Source: Branchiostoma floridae (lineage: Eukaryota; Chordata; Leptocardii; Amphioxiformes; Branchiostomatidae). From it: a stretch of DNA of 64,000 bases. The stretch is taken from contig NC_049988.1 of assembly GCF_000003815.2 (NCBI RefSeq), forward strand, positions 12,180,917 to 12,244,916, read 5' to 3'. This document shows, piece after piece, positions 47,101-59,100 of this stretch (position 1 is its first letter; every line of letters begins with the position of its first letter). A model generated the notes under the pieces. It was not told the origin of the DNA. It did not search any database and worked only from the letters and a program-made list of their open reading frames with translations. Made by a program: the position numbers and the translations under genes.

Positions 47101-50100
47101 GGCGGTGGTCAACATGGTCAAACGCCCGAGGCTTGTGATTGTTCCTCTCGATCTGGTCAGCCGTTTTCGCCTGAGCTGGTTTACAATGTCCACCAGGGAG
47201 TGTGTCGTTGGGTGTCCTTGGAGGGAACACGTTATTTTGCACAGGACATTGTGATTACGTCAGCTGTAGTTTTTTTTTTTAATTCGGCGGAATGCCCTCG
47301 ATGTTCAGGGTGAGTTTCTTCCTTGGTGTGTTAGTCATGTCCTTGATATCTTAATTCCACTTTGATGGGTTTTCTATTTTAAGTACTTTAGTTTTGTTTC
47401 TGTTGAATTTTTATCTTGCTTTCCTGATTTTGTTAAAATGGCTCTTGTTTCGCAGTGTTCTCCGTTTTTCTTTGTTACCGGGCTGGAAGGTTTGTTGGCG
47501 TTCTTTATACATGGTGCTTTAGTCTTGGTGTTGATCCAATAATTGTCTGGTTACCTTCACTGAAAAGAGCTGGTCTATTTTCTCCATTTATGGAAGTATG
47601 TGATATTTGATTTTTTTTTTCTTTTTGTTTCAGACGTCGACGAGTGTTTGACAGAAAATGGCGGCTGTGATCACATCTGTACCAACACAGAGGGAAGCTT
47701 CCAGTGCTCCTGTAGTCCTGGCTACGTTTTGAATTCCAATGGGTTGGCATGTGATGGTAAGAATATGTCTTCTTCAATTTTCCTGAAGTGTAAAGGAAAT
47801 CTAAAACAACATGACTAACTCATAAATGGATAGAAATTAATTGACAACTTAGCCAAGAACGAGTTAAAATGTCCAAAACAATATTTTCTACACATGACAG
47901 GCACACTTTTTGCATTATTTTAACTAAGAGGGGCAAAACTACCACTGAATATATATGGCCTACCTAAACTTTGATATACTAACGGGAGGTGCCCCAACAC
48001 GGTACGCTTTTTCTTGCGCTCAAACTCATGGCGCTCCATCGCTAGTTGCCTGAGAGTGGTCAAATTTTGATGACTGAATTTTTTACACATAGATTTGAAC
48101 AACATACTTGAATAAGAAATGTATTCATGTGGTTCATGAACCTTTCGCGCTGCGTGTTACAAGCGGCAAACACTGTGAGACAATGTCGTGTATGTAACCT
48201 TCCAATTTTGTGCTACGCTGGACAGTGTGCCTAACTTGGTACGATTTGTTACATTTTGCTCTCTTCAGAAGTAAGTGGTAGATTTAAGTACACAGAAAAG
48301 AAATTTAATAGTATGATATTTTAACTTTCTTTTGACAGGAAAATCGTGACTGTATGTACTTCTTGTCTCACATGAGGAAGGCTGTACCTAGAACAATCCA
48401 GCTGATGTTTTTACGGCAATGGACTGAATGCACTGATTGTGAATGCCCGACTAAAATAACCATTACGAAAAAACGACACCGCCAACATCAACAAAACTCT
48501 GTCTGATTATATGAAAATATCATCTACATCTCTCTATCAAGTCTTATTTTCATATTAGACAGCACGAATCATTTGTTACAGTCAAATAAATCTTTGGAGC
48601 GTTCTCTAGTCTGCCACCTTCACGGCCACACTCCACAATGGTGGCAATGTTTATGTCGCTTCCTTTTGGTTGCTTTTCTACTCAACAAACATTTGAAGAC
48701 CCATATTCATAGTGTTTTATGGAACTATATTTATGTGTATCATGGCAGTTGTGTGACTGCTTGGAATAGTTCGTATAGTTAGCGACACGAGCCGCCAAAA
48801 CGCAGAGGCCGGTGACCTCAGTGATTCAGCACTGTCAACATTTCTGTTAGAATTCTGTTTTTAGAAAAACATGAAGTAAATATGTTAAAGTATACTTGGA
48901 ATGCAAATTAAAGCTGGGTGCATGGACTTGGTTTATTTACCTTTGTAATCAGCATAGTCAGTGGCAACAAACACGGTGTACTTATGGATAATAAGATCGG
49001 CAAAAAAGCCATACCGTCTTACGACGGGAACCATCTTAGGGCGACCCCCATTACAATACATACTTTCAATCCTGATTAGCCTCGTTTTGGCGGAATGGCC
49101 CCGGAAATCCAAAATGGCCGCCATAACTAGAAAGATGTAACTTTATTTCTTTCCCACCTCCACAGACGCGTGTCTGACGGCCACGCCCCTGTATGTTCCC
49201 CACCGTAGTACCGCGTACGCCACGGAACAGGAGCCGAACGTGTGTGATAATGACATGGAGGAGGGCTGGTACCGCTTCACTCACGCTGGAGGCACCATCC
49301 CCACCAGCTGTGTACCGGTCTTCCACTGTAGCACAGAGTATACCATATGGATGAACGGTTCACACCCAACTGGTAAGGTTTCTAATCCGGGGCCCGGCCG
49401 GGCAGCTTTCGGGAACGAGATATGTATGATATAAAATAAAAGACACAAAACTACACAATGCATTTCTATTTTTCGTTTCCACAAACAACCCGGCAAATGC
49501 GGCGGTAAAAATTTGGAAATGCGGCGTTAGAGTTGGGCACAGGATATTACTCTCTAAGCAGACTGGTTCGGTTCCAGCTATTTTAAACATGTTTTTACTA
49601 GTTTTTGGTGGGGTTTCTATTCTGTACCGTTTTCCGTTGGTCGACAGACATAAAGAAAACTGTACGAAATAGAAAGACCTAAAGGTGCGTCTAAAGGTGC
49701 GTCAAAAACCGCCGCAGCCGAACCTCTGCTTTGAGAGGAGTAATATCACAAACCACACTAACCAGATGTAGCCATACAATCTGAATCTTACGTATTTACC
49801 AATGAATAGCCCCCGGCCCTGTATAGCTCATGCACAGATTTGCAGCCCAAGGGCTTTTGAAAGAGAGATGGGCGTAAAAGTAACCCTATACAGCACAAAG
49901 GGTTTGAATTACAATATAAGCTATTTTTATTGCTATTATTCATTATTTGCAGAACCTTTCATTGATTGTTTCTTTTGTTGTCATATAATGACCTATAGAA
50001 CAATTTGGCAAATACAGAGTCTCTGTAACAACGTTGGTAATATCAACAATTTGCACCTTTAAAATACGTAGATGACGACATCGTTGACCGCGTGGCGTGC

Positions 50101-53100
50101 GTCAATACCGGTGAGGGTGATAGTTGCTGCTCCGACCAGTACAGCATGACCATACAAGTCAAGAGATGCCCCACCCCCGGACACACCTACTACGTCTACA
50201 AACTGGTGCCAGTTCCACAACCAGCAAGCACTGGTGGCGGTTATTATGGCTACTACGAAGAGTACTACAACCCCGAATACTACGAAGGGTATTATAACCA
50301 AGAATCGACACCAAGTCGATGTACAGCTTACTGTGCAGGTACGCCTTCCTTATTCCAATATCAGCAAATTATGAAAACATTTCTTATGTTTCTTGGGAAT
50401 ATGTGCTAACGTACCAATTAGCAAAGCTAGCATACTCTACACAAAGGGTGGACTGTTATTGATCTGTTCTCGCAGTTTGTGTCACTGTCAGGCTTTCTAT
50501 TTTGGACTGTTTTCATTTTGTCTGCAGCCAAACAAAAAAGCCTGAAACACGTCAAAAACACTCACTCACTCACTCGTCCTCTTGCACGTGGTGCGTAGAG
50601 CCGACTTTCTGTACTGTGGTTCTCCACCATCCTCTGTTCGTGGCTGCTTGCTGCGCCTGGTGGAGAGTGATGTTAATGCTCTGCAGGTCACGGGTTACGA
50701 CATCCATCCAGCGGGTGCGGGGGGCCCCTCTTGGTCGGCGCCATCCTGCCTTCTTAGGGTTAAAATCAAGTAGGGCTCTGGTGGGGTGCTCTGGAGGGAG
50801 TCGGAGGACGTGCCCGTACCAGCGAACCCTTCTCATGGCTGCAAGGGAGGAGGCGGGTGGTTGCCCGGTCTGTTCTCTAAGTTCAGTGTTGCGCACGCGC
50901 TCGTGCCAGCGGGTGCCCGTGATCCTCCTCAGGGCTCGAGAGTCAAATCCGTCGAGCCGGGCTGCCAGAGTGTTGTTCATTGCCCAGGTTTCTGAGCCGT
51001 ACAGGAGGACTGAGATAACTGAGGAGTTGTAGACTCGTTGTTTGGTGTGCAGGGAGATGTGGCGATGTCGCCAGAGAGGTTTCCACAGGGACTGTAGGAC
51101 AGCTGAGGCCTGGGCGCGTCGTTGGTTGATCTCGGGTTTCAGGTCACCAGTCTTGGAGATTATTGACCCAAGGTACTTGAATGCCGAGACGAAGTTCACG
51201 GAGCACTGGTTGAAGATGAGGGGCTCAGGGTCAGGGCCATCTCCAATGTGCATGAGCTCAGTCTTGCTCCAGTTGATACTGAGGCCAAGCTTCTTGGCCT
51301 CCTCATTGTAGACCGTGAGGGCTTCTAACAGTTGGTCCAGGCCATCAGTAAGCAGGGAGGTGTCATCCGCATACTCCAGGTCTGCCAGGTTGTACTGTCC
51401 AAAGGACACTCCAGGGACTCGTTCGCAGACCTTCGTCATCAAGTAGTCAATGACACAGTTGAAGAGGTCCGGGGCAGCCACACATCCCTGTCTGACCCCA
51501 CTGTTGATGGTGAACCACTCCGACTCTTTCCCATTCACTCTAACGCAGCTCTCCGCAGAGTTGTACAGCTGCTTGAAGAGGGAGATTGTCTTGTGAGGGG
51601 CACCAAGCAGTTTCAGGATCTTCCAGAGGGAGGCGTGGTCAACAGTGTCAAATGCAGCTCGGAGATCTATGAAGGCGATGTAAAGGTGACGGTCCTTTCT
51701 GAACTCCCGAGCCTTCTCGATAGCCAAACGGAGTGCGGAGATATGGTCCGTAGTAGAACGGTTTGGCATAAATCCTGCCTGTTGTGGGCGCCGTCTGCTC
51801 CTGATGGCGGGGATGGCTCTGGTGAGAAGGATGCGGGTGAAAAGCTTTCCTGGGATGGAGAGTAGGGTGATGCCCCTGTGGTTACTGCATACCAGCTGGT
51901 CTCCCTTCCTTTTCCAGAACGGTAGGATGATCCCTCGTCTCCAGTCATCAGGGAGTGTCTCCAGGATCCACACATGGTTCAAAAACAGCCGGAGTTAAAA
52001 CTCTACTTGGAGCATAAGTTAGGAATATGGCACATGCTGATGACAAAATCACAACATGTTTCAATTGAGTGAATCGTATTTATATTTGCTCACTAAGCAT
52101 TTGTTTGTTGTTTACAAGCAACACTTGTCTGTGCTTATCTACAGGCGATAGCGAGCCTTGTCCGAACGGTGAAGAATACAACGTGTTCCATCGAGCCTGT
52201 GGAAGTGAGTTCCCTTTTCATATTTTCGGTTTTGTGGTGGTGATGTTTTTGTTGTAAGAACACATGGAGATAGACAGCAGCATCTTAACGTCTAGCTTAA
52301 CGTTTAAGAAACACAAAACAGCACATTTACCGAGGCTTTGGAACATGTGACTTTTGTAACTTCCCATTCCTCCTGTTTGCAGACATATTTCCGTTGTTCG
52401 CTGACAACGTTACCCTCCACCCTCCTGAGTATGAAGTCAGCGCCAATCAAGTGACGTTTACGTGTGAGGTCCAATACGACCCTGATGACGTCACTGCCTG
52501 GTTTGACGTCATGTTCCTGTTCGATAATGAGTACTTTCCGGACGTGCCTAACGTGACCCTGACGGCCGGGAAAAGGCGCGCAAAGATGGACGCCAGTCAT
52601 CTGGGTCTGAACCAGCTGTATCCGAACGTGCCGGCCTCCTGGCCGTCCAAGATGGGGAAGGACGTAAGTTAGACATCCAGATTGCTAAATCTAATCTTAA
52701 ATGTTCTTTGGACTATAACCATTCATCCGCAATAAAATCTGTTCATGTATCAAACCCCATGAGTACGTACGGTCTTTTCAGATGGGAAAAGCATACCGGA
52801 AGAGCAAACTAGCATACTATTAGGTCGATGAATATATATTTTATACAATGGCTAGTAACACAAACTACGCCATGCTTTCTAATATCAGTGCCAAAATTGC
52901 GTTTCTTCTCTCTCTAAGGTTTCTTGTCAAGTAAGGTCCTACTGGGAAGGTACCCCGGATGTGAAAAGTGAGTGGCAGCAGAGCAACTCTTACTGGGCAG
53001 GCATTGAGGTAATGTCAACTTCACTAACTCTATAAATCTTAAAGGCAGAGTATTTCAGATTCATTTGGTGGTAAATTGGTGACTGAATTATGTAACAAGT

Positions 53101-56100
53101 CTGAATAGGGTTTGAATAAATACATACGTTAACGTCATTCTTACTTGTCAAACATTCTGTTTTTGTGTTTCCTAATAAGGCCGGAGGCACTGCTGAAGTT
53201 TACGAGTCTGCTGACCACTTCAAGCTGGAGCTGACCAGTACCGTCCCCTTTGTCTGCGAAGGTGGGGCACAAAGGACGGGGCAGTGTTACGCAGACGTTC
53301 CCTTAGCCTTCGACTCAAACGGAGACGACGTCTGCGTAGCTGACGGATGTCACGTGAGGTTCTACGCCGGCAATTGGTCGGATACGGAACATAGGGTGAA
53401 AGGAGAAGCTGTGTTGGTTGCCGTGAAAGATGGACAACAAGATGGCGACAAGTATATGAGCGTCAACTTCGGACAGATCTCGCATGCTCCCGTTGCGTAC
53501 AACCTTCCTCACATCTTCCACGGTTACACACCACAGATTAACTTAGCAGTGAGTAGTTCCAATGTATTACAATGTCTTATTTACTATTCTAAACGTGGAC
53601 TTCAGTTTCAGGTTTCTCCTCAAATTCCCCACGGTTCAAGGACGCCACATACACTCAGCGGAATGAAGCAGCACTACAGTCGTAGGTCACGGTATCTAAA
53701 CCCAACAGGGTAATATCATCGGTATTGTCGCACATCAAACATTACTTTATGCTGATTGGTCAAAGTAACATTAATCAACCAATCAATGCACAATTAATTT
53801 GGCGGTGTGGTCAAGTAGCTGCATTTATTTCTTTTGCTGCTAGGGTCGCTCATAGATGGCCAATTTAAAATCGTATTGATATATAGTATATAAATTACTT
53901 GGGTGCAATTCTGTTTGAATCCGCTTACAGACGTCCTTGACACACAGAGAAAAAAATTATGTTTGAATGTTTGGTTGAAGACAGTCTGACTCAGGTTTTT
54001 TTTTCAGGTTCGCACCATAGATGCCCTTGAGGCAACGTGCACGTACGCTGGTGATCCCCACGGAGTTTCCTTTGACGAACTCACCGGGTATGAACCACAT
54101 ACACTACTTAGTACTTACCTATAGAGCTGTAAACAAACGGATAGATTTTCAATAAATAACACTGGCTCACCCTTGATTGCTTGGTTTTATTGCATTATAT
54201 TGACATTTTGCTTGTTTTTGTTGTTGTTGTTGTTAATGTTAGGCATTCACGGTTTGTTCTGTTGTTACATCAAACTAAACCCGGTATCCATGTACAAAAC
54301 CCTTTTTGTGATACATGTTACTACAAATTTGCTCCCCTTACGATGTTGCCTCCATAGACTCGTATAGTCATTGCATGGAGACGCGACGTAAAACGTTGGT
54401 ATTTTTCAAAACCTTGTGAATAAACTTTGTGTCGTACCTCCTTTTTCCAGAGCTTGGCACAAACAAATTCACGTCATCAAACCGGGAGAATTCGTCCTGT
54501 ACAGAAGTACTAAACCCGGCAGGAATTTCGAAGTAAGTGGAAGTGATGACACCATACGTAACGCTAGTTCACCTTTATCCGCGGTAGTAACCTATATCCG
54601 TTGATTTTAAAAACAGGGCAATTAGGGATATCACGTCTATTGTAATTTGAATCCGGTGAGTTGATATCCCTATTATAATTACCTAGTTTTTAAAAACAAC
54701 AGAAATAGGTTACCCGCGGATAAAGATGAACTAGCATTATGCACACAGCTGCATTGTATTATAATGTATCGTTACAGATAATGTGTTGAGTCTTAGTCTT
54801 CGACAGTGTCTGTTGCCTTGGAATCTTTTATCAACATTATACAAAACAATCAAGTATGATTTTATTGCATGTATGGCATATAGGAATCGACAATAGTAAA
54901 GGATACAATGTGTGGCAACTTGTAGATACAAAACAGTTTAACTACATGAGTTAATATCCAACAATTACTAAGGAACTAATCGCCATTTTATGAATGATAA
55001 AAGTATAAACAATCGAGCTAGCGTTATGCGTGCTATGCCCTTGAAGATTATGACAGTATGCTGCTCCAAGAAAGCATTGTCTCGAGTTGTACATAAATTG
55101 ACCGATATAGATAGAGATACCAACAGGACATGATCGTAACATATTAAACATTTCTATCTTGGTATGTGGTAACATTGTATCAGACTTGCATTTGATAGAC
55201 TGTAACATTATGTAATCTCTATGAAGGTACACTCTCGGCTCAAGCGTTGCGGTAGTGGAAGATACACGAACAAAGTTTCCTGTAACTGCGGCGTGGCAGT
55301 GCGTGAGGACAATGATGTGGTGATAGTTGACTACTGCAACAGGAACTCTCCAACCATCGCCTACAAGACATCAAAGGGAGGGCCTCTCTCTCCGGGAGTT
55401 TTAGTCACTCAGGACAGCAATGGGAAATACATCAAGGTAGGAGAACAAGACGTTTTTCTGATATAGTCATCAGTACTATTTTGCAATATAATATCTTCGT
55501 TTCTATCAAAACTTTTTGTATTATTTCACATGTCTAAAGTACCTCCCTTTGTGAGTTTACATCATACCAATTTACCATGCCAAAGATAATACCCACAGGA
55601 AATTAATACTGTCACTATCTTTGTAGATTTCGATGCCGTCCGGTGCGTACGTGGAAGTGGTGGGTTCTGGTTTCGTCACCCTCCGTGCACACGCGCCGGG
55701 GATAGACAAGGGGTACACCGAAGGGCTCTGTGGATTCTTCGATGGCAATCCTAGAAACGATCGGAGGATGCCGGACGGCTCGACCTCCCGCCACTACGTT
55801 TGGCCACGATGGCACAGAGAGTTCTCCCTTGCTTGGCAGTAATTTGATAACCCTTTACTAATGTAGCATAGTATGTCTCTACTTCTTCTACTGCTACTAC
55901 TACTACTACTACTAACGTAGTTAATGTGCAGTCACAGGAGCGCGCGTATATCAAGTCCACATATGATGTCCGTATTAACATTTTTTCCATACGCAGGCGT
56001 ACACACAATACGTACCTCATACGCATCTTAATCGGTTTGGGGCAGTTTTGGGTACGCGAACTGCCCCGTACTGTGCGTATGCCTGCGTACCTGAAACGGA

Positions 56101-59100
56101 TACAAAACGATTGAGATGCGTGTGATATGCGTATCGAACGCACGACTGCGTATGAAAAATGTCAATACGGACGTCCTACGTGTACGGACTTGATGTACAC
56201 GACACTGTTGAACTATCATGCTAAGACCAACGTTGGTATTTGCTTGCAAAAACATATGATTCATTCAGGGCTATGTACCGATGAATGGCAATACTATCTG
56301 CCGTAGTAACTTCTTGTTTTGTCCTTGCTAGAATTCCGCGGGGAGAGAGTCTGTTCGACGTTGAGTGTCCAGAAGAAGTCACCAATCCGCTCTCCGAGTC
56401 ACAGTTCTGCACGTGTGGGAACAGGGTCGAGTGTAGCCCGACCAAAACTCGCAAAAACAACCACTTGAACCCAGCTTTGAACGTCATCCATCCGCTTCAA
56501 GATGAAAGAAACAAGAACTGCACTCCGCCACCGGAAGTGATCGAGGAAGATCCGGATCTGTACAATGACGATGTTTGTGACACGGAGTACGAGTTCGATT
56601 ACGCTGAAGACGAAGAACCCGAAATTAACGACGAATGGCCGACCCCGAACAGAGGGATCACGGAGGAGGAAGCGACAGGAACGTGTCAGCAAGGAATCTT
56701 GAACCTGACCATCGCTGAAGACTGTCGGGATGTGTACGGTGTTGATATATTCTCCGGAGTGGACTTCTGTGTAGCAGATGTGAAAGTGAGTTCTCTCCCT
56801 TATGATGGAAACTTGAGGACATTGACGTGTTTGTTCTTTTACACAGCCAATCAAGTCTCACCTGCTTACGTTTCGATGCCATCTTCCTTGGAGCTTCTAA
56901 CCGGAGTGATGCTTCTCGCAGCCAATGTAGGTGGCGCTTTTGCGACGAGAACACAATCTTAAATGTATCGAAGCATCACTCCAGAGAAGTTCTGAGGAAG
57001 TCTGATAGGCATCGAAATATAAAAAAGTGAGACTTTACTGGATATGTAAAATGACACTCCAATGTCTTATCTGAGGAAATTATTTTCGGAAATGAAGAAA
57101 ACTCGTTTTCCAATTTCACCAGTCTAAGAATAAGAAAAAAATGGTTAAAAGGAATCTGTACACAGATTTTGAATTGTTTTCATTGGTGTACCATTATTTT
57201 CAGGTGACTGAAGATTTCCAGTACGTTGACATCATCGTACAGAAGATTCAAGCAGAATGTGCTGAAAAAGCCTACAACAATGTCAGTCTGTACGAGACCA
57301 ATGATGACGGAACCGCGAAGCCTCCAGCCTTCATCACTGAGAACGTGTGCCCGCGCCAGTGTAGTAACCAAGGCCGGTGTGTGAACAGTACGTGTGAGTG
57401 TAACCATGGTTACACGTCTGCAGACTGCTCCATACAGATCGGCAGGCCTCCAGTCGCGCTGGAACTCCCCTCGGACGGGCTGTGTGACGTCAGGAGTCGG
57501 CCTTGTATGAAGACGTCCTTCTTCGCTGAAGACGTGATGAACTCGGAGAACCTGACCTGTAGGGTCACCCAAGTTCAGGTTCGCTTGGTTCTCTTAACAT
57601 TTCTTTTGCATACATTGTAATAGGTGCGTTGCCCTTTTCTATGATCATTACAATGGTTCTTTCTTCCTCTTTGCCCATTAGATACAAGATGGGATAAAGA
57701 CTGAAGCCAACTCCAGCGGCCGGTCCGAGGCGACGTTCCGCAGTTTTGGGGAGGTGTCGTGCGCCCTCCCCAGGTCTCCTGTACGGGACGGGACACCTGA
57801 CACCAAGGAAGGCGCGGTGGCTCACGGGATGCTGGTGTCCGTCAGTAACGATGGAGAACGGTTTAGTGAGGAGTTGTTCTTCACCGTGTACGACTCCGTC
57901 TGTCAGGAGTGTACTCAGGGAGGGGATTGTACTTGGAAGGTACGTTTTAACGTATTGTCGTAAGTCTCCTAATGTCTTTCGTCTTCTGGAAGTTTTTGGA
58001 GAATTCAATTCTCAAGTGACACGACGATTGTCTTAGATGGAAACTTTTTTAATTGCTTTAGAAAATCCTTTCTGTAGACCATTGAACTACAAAGGTCACG
58101 TCTATGACTAAGCGGTGTTTGATTTTGTCCACAGCCGGATACCTGCATCATTCGAGGGCACTGTTTCAGGAATGAAGACCCGAATCCGTCCAACATTTGT
58201 GAGCAATGTGTGCCGAGTCTTTCAGGTTCAACATGGTCAGATCGGCCGGGTAGCTATCTCCTACGTACCTTTTTTGTAGGATAAAAACTGAAAACAAAAT
58301 AAGTCAACAAGTGTACATTTTCAATGATCCGTTGAACGTTAGCCTCGTGAAAGTATGAATTTTGTTATCAAGCAAATCATTGAACTTGCTATTTGTTCCA
58401 TTTTTAGACAACGAAGCCCCAATCTTTACAACGGACTCCACTATCACAAAACTTCCCGATGAAGATCTGACCATTGATTTGGGTGCTGAAGATCCCGAAG
58501 GAGGGCCTGTGACGTGTAATATGACGTCATTAGGTGACCATGGCGTTACCCTACAGCCAAGCGGACAGCTGGACTGGACAGCAGGTGACGTCAGCTCTAC
58601 TTCCATCAACGTCACAGTTGAAGACGAATGCGGCGCGTCATCCGAACAGACGTTCCACCTCACCACAATGTCGTGTCCTTGTGAGAACGGAGGGTCCTGT
58701 GTGCCCGATCCCGACATGCCCCGCGGACAAGGCTCCTACAGCTGCGTGTGTCCTTGGTACACCGGAGCCGTGTGTGAAACTGAGCTGGACGAATGTCAGT
58801 CCAGCCCCTGTGCAAATGACGGAACTTGTATCGATCTTGTGAACGGTTATAACTGCACCTGCGCGGAAGGATACACCGGTAGTCATTGTGATGTGGAGGT
58901 TGAGGACAAGTGTGCGGCCCTGGACCCGTGTTTTCCCGAGGTTTCTTGCGTCAACCTGGACGATGGAGGCTACTTGTGTGGGCGGTGTCCTGAGGGATAC
59001 TTTGGAAACGGATACGAATGCAAAGGTACAGCACTGCAGCCTTCTTCTCTAGTGTTGATTTTGCTATTCATAACTGTTCAAAGACTATGGCCCTTTGTAC

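Noticed and set aside
51332-51865. 177-codon plus-strand ORF
   Set aside because: Shadow of the LINE RT ORF on the opposite strand; no domain signal.
50570-51982. Longest ORF in the window as a host gene
   Set aside because: Its RT motifs, YADD, flanking target duplication and position inside an intron mark it as a LINE copy.
53165-53713. Single 182-codon ORF as a gene
   Set aside because: It is exon 15 read through into intron 15; the good donor at 53549 and VWDE homology define the exon.
56399-56854. 151-codon minus-strand ORF
   Set aside because: Antisense shadow of exon 20, which has domain support and correct splice phases.
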